64,000 nucleotides of DNA from Pseudovibrio ascidiaceicola. Its GTDB lineage: Bacteria; Pseudomonadota; Alphaproteobacteria; Rhizobiales; Stappiaceae. Shown in pieces: positions 26,348-35,219 of the stretch (position 1 is its first letter; the number at the start of each line of letters is the position of its first letter). The translations under genes were made by a program, and so were the position numbers. The notes under the pieces were generated by a model. That model made no database searches. It saw only the letters and a list, made by a program, of their open reading frames with translations, and was not told the origin of the DNA. Where the stretch lies: the NCBI RefSeq assembly GCF_900114245.1, contig NZ_FOSK01000015.1:1-64000 (forward strand). Direction: 5' to 3'.

Positions 26348-27544
26348 ATGGATCTACAATGGAATGAACGTCAACAGGCTCTGCGAGCAAAGTATGCTCA
26401 AATTGGCAGCCAGATTGACCACTCAGAGCTTCATGCTGGCAAGCAGGCATTTGATCAGGACACATGGGACCGGCTTTTAGAAGCCGGTCTCTGGAAGATC
26501 ATCGTCCCGGCAGAATATGGCGGCGCAGGCACAGACTGGTGGGACTTTACCGCTGCTCTGGAAGGTCTTGCATGTTCCGTACGTACGCCGGGTATTCTGC
26601 TTTCTGTCATAGCACAGGCAGGCATGGTTCATGCACTCAACCTGTTCGGCACGGAAGCGCAGAAGAAGGATTATCTTGGCCGTATCCTCAAAGGAAAGCT
26701 GAGCGCGACTGCAATTGCGGACCCTGACACGGGCACCGATGTACGCTCCACCTCTTCTGTACTGACACCGGGACCAAATGAGACTTTCATGCTCAATGGT
26801 GCCAAATACAACATCGCCCATGCGCCCGTGGCGGATTTCACACTTGTCGTGTGTAAGCTGGATGGCCACGCTCGTGATGGCATCTCGCTCATCCTGCTGG
26901 ATGCAGGCACCAAGGGCCTGGAAGTTGGCGACTACGACCAGAAGCTCGGCAATCTGGATTTGCCAACAGGGCCGATGAAGTTCACCAATATCCCGCTGCA
27001 TTACGGTGACTTGCTTGGCATTCCCGGCAAGGGCCTGCGGAACCTGATCACCTTCGTTTCCCTCGGCAGGCTGTATTACGGTCTGGTTTCTGCATGGATG
27101 ATTGAGCCGATGCTGAAGGAAGCGATGCGCTACGCTCAGGAGCGTCAGACCTTCGAAGTGCCGGTCCTGGAGTTCCAGTACGTGCAGAAAAAGCTGACTG
27201 ACATGCGTATCTCCGCAGAATCCGCCAAGTGGACTGCTTATGGCGCGCTCCAGCAACTTCTGTCCGGTGCTCCGGAAGCAGGTATGACCTGCTCTATTGC
27301 CAAGCTAGTTGGGGCTGAAGCAATCACCAGCGGCGCTATTGACCTGCTCAAGCTGTACGGCACCAAAGGCTATCATCAGGGTGAGGTTTCGACCTTCCTT
27401 CGTGATGCACTGGCGTTTTGCGCCGTGGGTGGCACTGAGGAAATGCACCGCCGCAATATCATCAGTCAGATGAAACGGCTGGAAGCAAAGGCTGCAAAAG
27501 AAGCAGCACCCGTGCGCGAAGAACGCTTGCTTGAAACCGCATGA
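26348..27544 (+). CDS. tdaE: Acyl-CoA dehydrogenase-fold flavoprotein of TDA biosynthesis
   Basis: The 398-residue protein has the three-domain acyl-CoA dehydrogenase fold: helical N-terminus (EYGGAGTDWWDFTAALEGLA), a middle strand domain (ATAIADPDTGTDVRSTSS, LNGAKYNIAHAP) and a helical C-terminal domain ending KGYHQGEVSTFLRDALAF. The usual catalytic Glu position is not obvious. TdaE has been characterised as an unusual flavoprotein dioxygenase that oxidises a cyclic CoA-ester precursor to a tropone, rather than a dehydrogenase. GGAGATCT precedes the ATG. It completes the tdaC-D-E operon. Confidence 0.9.
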   Translation: MDLQWNERQQALRAKYAQIGSQIDHSELHAGKQAFDQDTWDRLLEAGLWKIIVPAEYGGAGTDWWDFTAALEGLACSVRTPGILLSVIAQAGMVHALNLFGTEAQKKDYLGRILKGKLSATAIADPDTGTDVRSTSSVLTPGPNETFMLNGAKYNIAHAPVADFTLVVCKLDGHARDGISLILLDAGTKGLEVGDYDQKLGNLDLPTGPMKFTNIPLHYGDLLGIPGKGLRNLITFVSLGRLYYGLVSAWMIEPMLKEAMRYAQERQTFEVPVLEFQYVQKKLTDMRISAESAKWTAYGALQQLLSGAPEAGMTCSIAKLVGAEAITSGAIDLLKLYGTKGYHQGEVSTFLRDALAFCAVGGTEEMHRRNIISQMKRLEAKAAKEAAPVREERLLETA

Positions 27545-27605
27545 TTTGATGCAGGCCCCGATATTGCCGGGGCTTTGCACTCTTTTGCATTTACAGGAGA
27601 CTTTT

Positions 27606-28154
27606 ATGGAATTCGCCAAAGTCGCATTAGCGGCCACTCTTCTGGCAGCAACAACCGCCGCTCCCACTCTGGCAAAGAATGGTGTTGAGCGTGTGCCAAC
27701 CAAGATCGATTGGCAAGCAGCCAAAACCGCTGCAAAGCGGTCACTCGCACGGGATCCGGCCGCCGTGGAGAAGTTCGTCGCAGCCACCAACGGCAAGCTC
27801 AGCTACATTGAACTGCCAGTCTTGATTTTCGGCAGTGATGCGAAGATGGAGACACCGCAGTTCGGAAGCCAGAACTCATCCTATGCTGCGTTTTACACTC
27901 TGGAAGGTGCGCAGATCAGCATTCTCGGTTCTCACAGTGTGCTGACCGGAACAGAAGATCTCACCGAGCATCATAAGGCAACAGCGCATGAGTCCATCGG
28001 CAACGGGGCAGACTACAATCTGAACCGCTACGGGGCGCATTACACAATCCGCCTGACTTGCGATAACCCGATCAAAGACACGCGCTGCCGTAAGCCTGAT
28101 TTTCTTCAAAGCGTCGTTCAGACCCTCCTTGTTGTGAATGGAGCAAACCAATGA
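27606..28154 (+). CDS. Exported protein of the TDA locus, possible resistance gene
   Basis: The 182-residue protein starts with a signal peptide (FAKVALAATLLAATTAAPTL, cleavage near ALA-KNG) and is predicted periplasmic. The rest, with IELPVLIFGSDAKM and YTIRLTCDNPIKDTRCRKPD, is not a family I recognise; a pair of cysteines near the C-terminus (in TCDN and TRCRK) could form a disulfide. The ATG has GGAGA eight bases upstream. Its stop overlaps the start of the next gene (ATGA). Three genes follow tdaE here and their last member is a gamma-glutamylcyclotransferase, as reported for the tdaR1-R2-R3 self-resistance set of Phaeobacter, so this is probably the tdaR1 equivalent. Confidence 0.7.
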   Translation: MEFAKVALAATLLAATTAAPTLAKNGVERVPTKIDWQAAKTAAKRSLARDPAAVEKFVAATNGKLSYIELPVLIFGSDAKMETPQFGSQNSSYAAFYTLEGAQISILGSHSVLTGTEDLTEHHKATAHESIGNGADYNLNRYGAHYTIRLTCDNPIKDTRCRKPDFLQSVVQTLLVVNGANQ

Positions 28155-28822
28155 TGCGATTTATCTATCTCTGTCTGGCCCTGACCTTTGGTTTCTCCGC
28201 ACAGGCGGAAGACGCCTCCCGCTTTATGCAGCCGGGTGACCTGATTGCAGACACCGGCAAGGGTGTTGCAAGCCATGCCATCTTTTTCCCAAACATGCGC
28301 TTTCCGGTGGAGTCCGGCCCAGCCTATGCCAACTCTCACGCTTATGCGCCCGGCGGGTTCAAAGCTGATGGCGGGTCCGAGTGTGATCCTGTGAACTACT
28401 CCTACCCATGGCGCGATAACTTCTGCGAGTTCCGTAGAGCCGATCTGCCAGTTTGCGCCTCAGGCGGCCATCAGGGGCAGGATATTCGTCCGGCATCATG
28501 CGAAGCCAGCAAGCACTGGGCTGTTGCAGCAGAAGACGGCATTGTTGCTCATGTAGGTCGTTTTGGTGTGACCATCCAGAGCGCCACCGGCACGCTGTAT
28601 CGCTATGTGCATCTGGACATGGGCACACTACAGGTGAAGCCAATGGACAAGATCGTCAGAGGCAACCGCATTGGCAAGATCTCCAACAACTGGCTTGGAC
28701 CGCTACCAATCCATCTGCATTTTGATGCAAAAGACACGGTGATGCTGAACGGCGAACCAAAGTCGGTTTTCCTGCCGCCTTACACCAGTCTCGTGGCGTC
28801 CTATCAACTGATTATGGATTGA
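28151..28822 (+). CDS. M23 family metallopeptidase-like exported protein
   Basis: The 223-residue protein has a signal peptide (about 1-19, ending GFSAQA-ED). A LytM/M23 zinc domain is visible: GGHQGQDI supplies the His and Asp ligands (HxxxD), and PIHLHFD supplies the HxH pair, with RYVHLDMG between. The domain is thus catalytically complete and would cut peptidoglycan cross-links or bind the cell wall. Overlap with the preceding stop (ATGA) implies translational coupling. By position it corresponds to the middle gene (tdaR2) of the TDA self-resistance set. How a cell-wall hydrolase would help against a proton-carrying antibiotic is unclear. Confidence 0.78.
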   Translation: MMRFIYLCLALTFGFSAQAEDASRFMQPGDLIADTGKGVASHAIFFPNMRFPVESGPAYANSHAYAPGGFKADGGSECDPVNYSYPWRDNFCEFRRADLPVCASGGHQGQDIRPASCEASKHWAVAAEDGIVAHVGRFGVTIQSATGTLYRYVHLDMGTLQVKPMDKIVRGNRIGKISNNWLGPLPIHLHFDAKDTVMLNGEPKSVFLPPYTSLVASYQLIMD

Positions 28823-28841
28823 TCAGCTGAGATTTGATCGC

Positions 28842-28869
28842 AAAGGGCGCCTTTCACGGTGCCCTTTTT
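28842..28869 (+). terminator. Terminator after the M23 gene
   Basis: AAAGGGCGCC pairs with GGTGCCCTTT (one wobble) around a six-base loop, ending in a T-run. It lies 20 bases after the M23 stop and may attenuate transcription into the gamma-glutamylcyclotransferase gene. Confidence 0.75.
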
Positions 28870-28902
28870 GCTTTTCAATATTCTCCTGAAAAGGGAAAAG
28901 AA

Positions 28903-29454
28903 ATGAAAGATATTCTTTGGGTCTTTGGCTACGGCTCGCTCATCTGGCACCCCGGCTTTGAACCCGTTGAGCAAGTGCCCGCCCGTCTTGATGGCTGGAA
29001 ACGCCGGTTCTGCCTGTGCTCCCTGCGCTACCGTGGCACCTTCGACAAACACGGTCTGGTTTTGGCACTGGATGCAGCACCTGATGCGTATTGCAGCGGC
29101 GTTGCTTTGGGCATTCCCCGTGATGGGCAAGAGAAGGTGCTGGAAGACTTACGCAAACGAGAGCTGTTCAATCCGGCGTATAGAGAAATCATCACCACGC
29201 TTAAACTACAGGATGGCCGCGAGGTTGAGGCGCTCACCTATGTGGTCAACCGCGAGCATGAGCAATACGGGCAGTTTAACGCCGAAGAACAAGCTCAGAT
29301 CATCGCGACAGCTGCTGGCGAGCGCGGCCCGAACTGTGACTACCTCTGGAACACAGCAGATCACCTGACAGAGCTCGGTATCGCAGACCCGGACCTGGAC
29401 TGGCTCTCAGACCGCGTGCGCTCGATACGGTCTGATGCAGCAGCCCCAGCCTAA
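28903..29454 (+). CDS. tdaR3: ChaC-type gamma-glutamylcyclotransferase, probable TDA resistance protein
   Basis: The 183-residue protein has the ChaC signature VFGYGSLIWHPGF at residues 7-19 and the candidate catalytic glutamate in NREHEQYG. ChaC enzymes break glutathione into 5-oxoproline and Cys-Gly in the cytoplasm. In Phaeobacter TdaR3 is a gamma-glutamylcyclotransferase, and this gamma-glutamyl cycle has been proposed to offset the proton influx caused by TDA. The ATG at 28903 follows AAGGGAAAAG. Convergent with the ABC operon, from which it is separated by a bidirectional hairpin. Confidence 0.82.
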   Translation: MKDILWVFGYGSLIWHPGFEPVEQVPARLDGWKRRFCLCSLRYRGTFDKHGLVLALDAAPDAYCSGVALGIPRDGQEKVLEDLRKRELFNPAYREIITTLKLQDGREVEALTYVVNREHEQYGQFNAEEQAQIIATAAGERGPNCDYLWNTADHLTELGIADPDLDWLSDRVRSIRSDAAAPA

Positions 29455-29458
29455 GCAA

Positions 29459-29485
29459 ACCAGCACGTTGCCAAAACGTGCTGGT
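29459..29485. terminator. Bidirectional hairpin between tdaR3 and the ABC operon
   Basis: ACCAGCACGTT pairs perfectly with AACGTGCTGGT across a five-base loop between the 3' ends of two convergent genes. No long T-run is present on either side. Confidence 0.65.
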
Positions 29486-29492
29486 CCTCGTT

Positions 29493-30992
29493 TCAGCTTG
29501 CAGCGTTCGTTTCCGGCGCTTGGGTGCAGATGAGTTCGCCCTGTTCCAAATGACAGACTTTGTCTGCCAGCGAGCGGGCGGCGGCATGATCATGAGTGAA
29601 GAGCACCAGAGCCATCTTCTTGTTCCGCATTACACTGCGCAATATTTCCAACACCTGACTGCGGGCTTGCATGTCCAACGCAGAGGTTGGCTCATCAGCC
29701 ACCAGACATTGAGGCCGCGTTGCCAGTGCCCGTGCAATCACCAGCCGCTGCGCTTCACCGCCAGACAGCTTTCTGGTCTTACGGTGCAGGAAATCTGAAT
29801 CCGTCGGCAAACCAACCCGCTCCAGCAGCCGCGTGAGTTCAGACTGATCTCCACCAGACAGCATGAGTGCCTCTTTAAGGACCTCATAGACCGTAAAATG
29901 ACAGGCCATAGCGCGGTGCGGGTGTTGTGGTATCAGCGCCACCACGGATTTGGCGCGCCCTTCCTCATTCTGCCAATAAACGAAACCATCCTGCACGGTT
30001 TCATAGCCGCTCAACAATCGCGCAAGCGTGGTTTTGCCGCTTCCGCTTCCCCCCAAAATAGCAAGACACCGGCCAGCTGGCACGAATGCAGAAATGTTGG
30101 AGAGCAAGGCTCTTCCATCAAAGCTGTGATGCAGTTTATCAAGGGTCAATCCATGACCACTACGAGCCTCCAACTCCGGATACCCCCCTTCTCCACTCGC
30201 TAGGATCGGGGCTGAGTTATGCGCGTTTCGCCTCAGTTTCAGCAGTTGCTGGGTGTAGATGCTGCGCGGCCTGTCGAGCACCTCTTCAGCTGTTCCGATC
30301 TCAGTTAAATTGCCTTTGCGCAGTACGGCCACATGACTTGCCAGACGACGTGCCAGTTCGATGTCGTGCGTGATCAACATCTGGCAACGGTCCTCACTCC
30401 CAGTCTGAAACGAACGAATGGCGATTTCCCGATTGAAGGTATCCAGCGCTGCAGTCGGTTCGTCCATAATGAGAAACTCAGGCGAGTTTGCCAGTGCAAG
30501 CACCGTCAAAACGCGCTGAATTTCCCCGCCGCTCAGAGCCGAGGGATAGCGATGCAAAAGACGTTCCGGGATATTCCCTCTGGCGCATTCCTCATGGGCA
30601 TCACGCTCATAAAGTCCATGCGCTCTCAGCATCTCCTGCACATGCTGCAGGACCGTCAGGTGCGGGTTCAATGCATCCGACAGCGCTTGGACGATCAACC
30701 CTGCAGAACATCCTCGCATTCCCTGCAATTGTGCTCGGGACGAACGCAGGACATTCATATCTCCCAGCCAAGCTTCTCCATTCCAGCTGAAATGGTTGGA
30801 GGCCGATGGCTGCTCATTTTCTGCCAGCCTGTATCCTTGAATAAGACCCATCAGGGAACGGGCGAGGCTCGTTTTACCACCCCCAGGCTCTCCAATAACC
30901 GCCAGAGTTTGGCCTTTGTGGATCTCAAAAGAGATGTCCTCCAGCAAAGACTGGTGACCGTAGTAAAGATTAAGCTGCTCAACGCGGATCAT
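29493..30992 (-). CDS. Double-domain ABC transporter ATPase of the peptide/metal type
   Basis: The 499-residue protein has two complete nucleotide-binding domains, a fused DppD-DppF arrangement. Domain 1: Walker A GEPGGGKTS near residue 35, signature LSGGEIQRV, Walker [13 protein letters not shown]. Domain 2: GGSGSGKTTLARLL near 320, LSGGEAQRLVIARAL, LVADEPTSALD. It drives the importer formed by the two permeases and binding protein encoded upstream. The ATG at 30992 overlaps the end of the second permease gene by 14 bases and follows AAAGGAAC. It is the last gene of its operon. Confidence 0.9.
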   Translation of the reverse strand: MIRVEQLNLYYGHQSLLEDISFEIHKGQTLAVIGEPGGGKTSLARSLMGLIQGYRLAENEQPSASNHFSWNGEAWLGDMNVLRSSRAQLQGMRGCSAGLIVQALSDALNPHLTVLQHVQEMLRAHGLYERDAHEECARGNIPERLLHRYPSALSGGEIQRVLTVLALANSPEFLIMDEPTAALDTFNREIAIRSFQTGSEDRCQMLITHDIELARRLASHVAVLRKGNLTEIGTAEEVLDRPRSIYTQQLLKLRRNAHNSAPILASGEGGYPELEARSGHGLTLDKLHHSFDGRALLSNISAFVPAGRCLAILGGSGSGKTTLARLLSGYETVQDGFVYWQNEEGRAKSVVALIPQHPHRAMACHFTVYEVLKEALMLSGGDQSELTRLLERVGLPTDSDFLHRKTRKLSGGEAQRLVIARALATRPQCLVADEPTSALDMQARSQVLEILRSVMRNKKMALVLFTHDHAAARSLADKVCHLEQGELICTQAPETNAAS

Positions 30993-31824
30993 GATGTTCC
31001 TTTCCGTTGAGATTGCCGTTTGACATGTAGCCTTCACCAATAATCAAAATACCAACGAGAAACAGAGAAAGCGCTCCCGCAGGCGGAAGCAAGAGCCAGA
31101 GCCATGCCTCCGTATAAAGATAGTCCATTGAATCCTGTATCATACTGCCCCAGGTCAGCAGCCTTGGATCAGTCAGCCCCAAAAAACCGAAACCAGCTGT
31201 TTTCAGGGCTGCCTGCCGTACATTTTGCAAAAACAAACCAACAATCGCAGGCCAGATCGCGGGAAGGATGTGATGGCGCAGGCAGTATCTGCGACTGGCC
31301 CCCATGCGCCGTGCAAAATGCACGTTCTCGCGGGTCAGTTCCCGCAGCAAAATCGGCAGAGCAACACGCACATCCTCGTGCCAGCCAGTCAGCGACAGAA
31401 GCACCACAAGCCCAAGGAAGCCGGGCTGTATCCAGGCCGCCAACAACAGTAGCAAAAGGATAGACGGGATCACCTGCAGCACATCCACCAATCGCAAGAC
31501 TGCACTACGAATGCGCGGCCCGCCAAACGCGGCCAGACTAGACGCAGCCAATGCCAGCACAAGAGCTGCGGTTGCCGTAATGAGTGCGAGAAACACCGTG
31601 ATGGGAGCAGCTCTTACAAGGCCGACAAAGACATCCTGCCCAATCCCATTTGTACCAAGCCAGTGCTCCATGCTCGGAGCCTGCAAGACATCGGGGCTGG
31701 TTTTGTAAGAGGGCAAACTTTCTGACAGTGCAAAGCCTGCCATAACCAGCACAGCTGAGGCAGCAATCGCTCCTCGTGAAATGAAACCAGCACTTTGTGT
31801 GATTGGTGACCAATAACCAAGCAT
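30979..31824 (-). CDS. ABC transporter permease (DppC/NikC type)
   Basis: The protein has 281 residues from the ATG at 31824, four bases after the preceding stop, with GAGGG upstream. Six hydrophobic segments and the LGTNGIGQDVFVGLVRAAPI motif identify the second permease of peptide/nickel-type importers; the EAA-like docking loop is ARRMGASRRYCLRHHILPA. It is the third membrane-system gene of the operon. The transported compound is not known. Confidence 0.87.
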   Translation of the reverse strand: MLGYWSPITQSAGFISRGAIAASAVLVMAGFALSESLPSYKTSPDVLQAPSMEHWLGTNGIGQDVFVGLVRAAPITVFLALITATAALVLALAASSLAAFGGPRIRSAVLRLVDVLQVIPSILLLLLLAAWIQPGFLGLVVLLSLTGWHEDVRVALPILLRELTRENVHFARRMGASRRYCLRHHILPAIWPAIVGLFLQNVRQAALKTAGFGFLGLTDPRLLTWGSMIQDSMDYLYTEAWLWLLLPPAGALSLFLVGILIIGEGYMSNGNLNGKEHHDPR

Positions 31825-31828
31825 AAGA

Positions 31829-32806
31829 TCACCCTCTACGCGCCAGACTTGTTGCGACAGCATCAATGACCCAGTTCAGCAGCAAAACCAGACCAGCCAT
31901 AACGATGACGGCACCCTGCAACAAAACGTAATCACGATCCAAAATCGCATTGTAAATCAAATGCCCTGTTCCAGGATAAGAGAAGACAATCTCGACGAAC
32001 AGGACGGCACCAAACAAGCCTGTCAGCGCATCACTCATCCGCGCCAGAAAAACAGGAAACAGGCTTCTCCCGTAATAAGCCGTACGCAAGCGCCAGCCTT
32101 TGATGCCACGCCCGCAGGCGTTGAGGATGAAAGGCCGCTGAGACAGCGTAATCGCCTCTCCCCGTGCCAGAAAATAGAACCGGGAGATTTCGTGCAAGGA
32201 CAGTGCCAGCACGGGCAACACTGCGTGGCGGGCAATATCAAAATCCCGCTGTATCGGGTTACTGCTGGGAAACAAAGGCTCCGATCCGCCAGATGGCAAT
32301 ACGGGCCACAAAATGCCAAAAGCAAGCAGCAACAGAACAGCAGAAGTAAATGGCGGGATGCTGGCAATAACCGTCACAACACCGGTCGCGATCCTGTCAA
32401 AAAAAGCACCAGGCGCTTTGCCTGCTTCAATACCACCAGCAGCCCCCGCAAGCAGAAAGATAGGCGCAGCGCAGGCGATAAGCAGCAGGGTCCATGGGAT
32501 GGACGCTTTTAGCAAATCCGAGACTGGTGCTGCATGCGGAACCGAATAGCCCAGATCGCCTCTGACAAGATCCCAAAGATAAACCGCCAGCTGCTGCGGC
32601 CAATTCCCCGACAAGCCGAACTGAGCTCGAAGCTCAGCACTCTCAGCGCCGGTGAGGTTGCGCGAAAGGTCAGATGAAAGAAACACCTCAACAGGGTCCC
32701 CCGGAAGCATTCGCGGTAAAAAGAACACCAGCAAAACCAGCAGAGCAAACACCAGGAGGCGAACGCCCAGACCAGACAGCATGTTTAAAATAATCGGAGG
32801 TACCAC
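31829..32806 (-). CDS. ABC transporter permease (DppB/NikB type)
   Basis: The 325-residue protein has the N-terminal segment of DppB proteins (LPRMLPGDPVEVFLSS after a first hydrophobic helix), AQFGLSGNWPQQLAVYLWDL and a final VFSYPGTGHLIYNAILDRDY motif. An in-frame ATG at 32782 is another possible start. It pairs with the DppC-type subunit that follows directly. A stem-loop separates it from the binding-protein gene upstream. Confidence 0.87.
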   Translation of the reverse strand: MVPPIILNMLSGLGVRLLVFALLVLLVFFLPRMLPGDPVEVFLSSDLSRNLTGAESAELRAQFGLSGNWPQQLAVYLWDLVRGDLGYSVPHAAPVSDLLKASIPWTLLLIACAAPIFLLAGAAGGIEAGKAPGAFFDRIATGVVTVIASIPPFTSAVLLLLAFGILWPVLPSGGSEPLFPSSNPIQRDFDIARHAVLPVLALSLHEISRFYFLARGEAITLSQRPFILNACGRGIKGWRLRTAYYGRSLFPVFLARMSDALTGLFGAVLFVEIVFSYPGTGHLIYNAILDRDYVLLQGAVIVMAGLVLLLNWVIDAVATSLARRG

Positions 32807-32837
32807 AAGAACGGCCTGCCTGTTGTTGGTTGTCTAG

Positions 32838-32863
32838 TGCCAGCCACCCGGAGGCGGCTGGCA
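32838..32863 (-). terminator. Stem-loop between binding-protein and permease genes
   Basis: TGCCAGCC pairs with GGCTGGCA across a ten-base loop, 17 bases after the binding-protein stop. Such hairpins commonly limit read-through and stabilise the more abundant binding-protein mRNA. Confidence 0.55.
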
Positions 32864-32879
32864 ATGGGTGTCCAGCTGA

Positions 32880-34442
32880 TCAATCAACCAGATAGGATTT
32901 ATGCAATGCTGAGGGCACGCCTATCGCCACACCACCCGGCATAAACTTGAGGGATGAGAGTTTGTCGTTATAGGCTGTCACCATGTATGGATTTGCGATG
33001 GCATAGGCAGGCAACTCTTCTGAATATACATTTTGGAACTCACCCAAAATCTCCTGCCGCTCCTTCAAGGTGGTGGCAACGGACTGCGCAATCGCAAGCG
33101 ATCTCAACTCCTCGCCGCTATAATCGTCACTGGCCCATTTGCTTCCAAAAACCCGACGCATAATTCCATTTGGGTCACCAAGCGTACCGGAAGCATAAAG
33201 CGCAAGATCATAGTTGCCCTCTGTCAGGCTGTCCTGAAGCGCCGCACGTTCTAAAATGCGAACGTCCAGCTCGATACCAAATGTCTCCAGTTGCTCCGCG
33301 ATAACTTTCGCCGTCTTGCTTTCGCGCCTGCTGGCAAGAAGGCGTAAAGCAACCTGTTCTCCATCACGGTACCAAACTCCGTCTTCTTCGCGGGTCCAAC
33401 CGTTGGAGATCAAGAGATCCGAAGCCCGTTGAAGATCAAAAGCGTAGGCCGGATGTTGCTCCTTTGAGTGCCAGACAGACTCCTCTTGAAAGAAACCAGT
33501 GTCGGCAACATCAGCAGTTTCCTGAAAAACTGTTTTGATGATAGCTGGTCGGTCAATCGCATAAGCAATCGCGTGGCGCAGCGATTTATCCTTGAAGCGC
33601 CCGGAATGATTGAAACCAAGACGAACGGAGTGATGGCTAAACGCCTTGGCCACATTCAGACCAATCTCTTCGGCCTGTTCCAATCGGTCAGGAGGAAGAT
33701 AGGAGATCACGTCGATGTCTCCGGCTTGAGCCGCCCGCAACGCCGCATCTGTCGCCATTTTCACAATCGCAATGTGCTTGAACTTCGGCTTACCCAGAAA
33801 ATAGTCCGCATTCCCTTCCAGCAAATAGCGTCCTTGTGCCTTGCTGTATTCCACAAGGCGGTAAGGCCCACTGCCAATGACAGCTTCGGGTGCCGCAAAA
33901 CGCTGTGGTTCAGCAACATCCTGATAGACGTGTTTAGGTAATACGGGCATGGAAAGCAGAAGCCCGTTCAGCAACCCGGCATCAGGCTTTTTGAGAGAGA
34001 GCTTGAGGTGATCAGGGGAGACAACCTCCGCTTCTCTCACATTATCGACTGAGACGAAGACGTAAGGATGCTCCTTCATATAGCTGAAGGTGAAAGCTGC
34101 ATCCGCCGCAGTAACCTGCTGCCCATCATGCCAGGACGCCCGCAGATCTAGGTAGACATCACAGGTCAAACCGTCTTTAGACACAGTCCAGCGCCGGGCC
34201 AGCGCAGGAACGAGCTCACCGTCTTTCGACTGGCTCAACAGACTATCAAAAACGTATGTGGTGTAGAGGTATCCAATGCCGTTTCTGCCATGAACATAAG
34301 GCGCCAACATCCCGCGGTCTCCGCGGGCATCGGTTATAACAAGCTGGTTTTTGGGACCAGCAATCCCCGCAGCAATTGTCAGCAGCAAAGCTGCGACAGC
34401 TGCGATTGCAACGCGCACAAGGGGTTGATGAAAGATGTGCAT
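32880..34442 (-). CDS. Peptide/metal-type ABC transporter substrate-binding protein (family 5)
   Basis: The 520-residue protein has an N-terminal signal segment (VRVAIAAVAALLLTIAAGIA) and the family 5 fold: YTTYVFDSLLSQSKDGELVP, LALRRWTV-like LARRWTVSKDG, ASWHDGQQVTAADAAFTF, GSGPYRLVEY and LRHAIAYAIDRPAI. Members bind di/oligopeptides, nickel or metal chelates. Ligand not predictable from these motifs. It lies next to the TDA resistance genes and TDA is a metal chelator, so a TDA-metal or metallophore ligand is possible but unproven. It follows the TrmO-like gene by 55 bases. Confidence 0.87.
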   Translation of the reverse strand: MHIFHQPLVRVAIAAVAALLLTIAAGIAGPKNQLVITDARGDRGMLAPYVHGRNGIGYLYTTYVFDSLLSQSKDGELVPALARRWTVSKDGLTCDVYLDLRASWHDGQQVTAADAAFTFSYMKEHPYVFVSVDNVREAEVVSPDHLKLSLKKPDAGLLNGLLLSMPVLPKHVYQDVAEPQRFAAPEAVIGSGPYRLVEYSKAQGRYLLEGNADYFLGKPKFKHIAIVKMATDAALRAAQAGDIDVISYLPPDRLEQAEEIGLNVAKAFSHHSVRLGFNHSGRFKDKSLRHAIAYAIDRPAIIKTVFQETADVADTGFFQEESVWHSKEQHPAYAFDLQRASDLLISNGWTREEDGVWYRDGEQVALRLLASRRESKTAKVIAEQLETFGIELDVRILERAALQDSLTEGNYDLALYASGTLGDPNGIMRRVFGSKWASDDYSGEELRSLAIAQSVATTLKERQEILGEFQNVYSEELPAYAIANPYMVTAYNDKLSSLKFMPGGVAIGVPSALHKSYLVD

Positions 34443-34497
34443 GTCTCAGACTTTCTGAGCGGGACGCACGGCAACATGCGCATCCTCAGGTTCCGGA

Positions 34498-34956
34498 TCA
34501 TGGCTGCCACGCAATTTGCGCAGTTGGCTGGTGGTCTTCTATAGGGACATAGGGTTTGATATCCAGAATTGGCGTGCCATCAATGCAATCCAATCCACTC
34601 ACTGTCAAAACGTTGCCGTCCCGTCTGATTAATTCAACCGAGCTCAAACCAATCGGGTTCGGGCGGTTGGGTGAACGGCTGGCAAAAACACCACGCGCTG
34701 CTTCCTCTCCACGGGCGCGCCGAACAAGCGCGGTTCCGTCAGAGTGGTGCAGCCAGTACATCACCCAAAGATGAGAGGCCATCGTGATGTTCAAAAGCGC
34801 ATCCGCATAAGGAGAGGCAATTTCCAGTTGGCTCTGGGCAGGGTTGCGACGACTGGACTTCGGGCATTCGCGCGTTTCTGAGAAGCCTGAGCGCACAAAG
34901 CCAATCGGGTTCATGATGATGCCTGAAGACACCGTGGTTTCCTGCTGATTATTCAT
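34498..34956 (-). CDS. TsaA/TrmO-like S-adenosylmethionine-dependent methyltransferase
   Basis: The protein has about 152 residues from the ATG at 34956 (MNNQQETTVSSGI). Family motifs are FASRSPNRPNPIGLSSVELI and GLDCIDGTPILDIKPYVP. TrmO methylates N6-threonylcarbamoyladenosine at position 37 of some tRNAs; other members of the fold lie in operons with transporters and may have different substrates. It lacks the C-terminal domain of the long E. coli form, as many bacterial members do. The frame continues upstream without a good start. It is the first gene of the minus-strand operon with the family 5 ABC importer. Confidence 0.8.
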   Translation of the reverse strand: MNNQQETTVSSGIIMNPIGFVRSGFSETRECPKSSRRNPAQSQLEIASPYADALLNITMASHLWVMYWLHHSDGTALVRRARGEEAARGVFASRSPNRPNPIGLSSVELIRRDGNVLTVSGLDCIDGTPILDIKPYVPIEDHQPTAQIAWQP

Positions 34957-35219
34957 TTGTGAAGCCGTAATAGGTTGCAAAATTAAACACTTAACGTCTC
35001 CAAAGCCAAAGCCTACCTCAACAACAGATCGATACTTGGAGACGATATCCGAGTAAATTCGATTTATCGAATGGGGTACCTCAGTTTTTCTGAGGTCTCT
35101 CTGATTAGCATGTTCGAAAATGCTGAGGCTATGCCTCTGATAAATCGATTGGATTATTAGCAAGCGCAAAAAACATAGTTCTGGCACCTCATATTTCAAA
35201 ATCAGAATCACAGGTCGCT

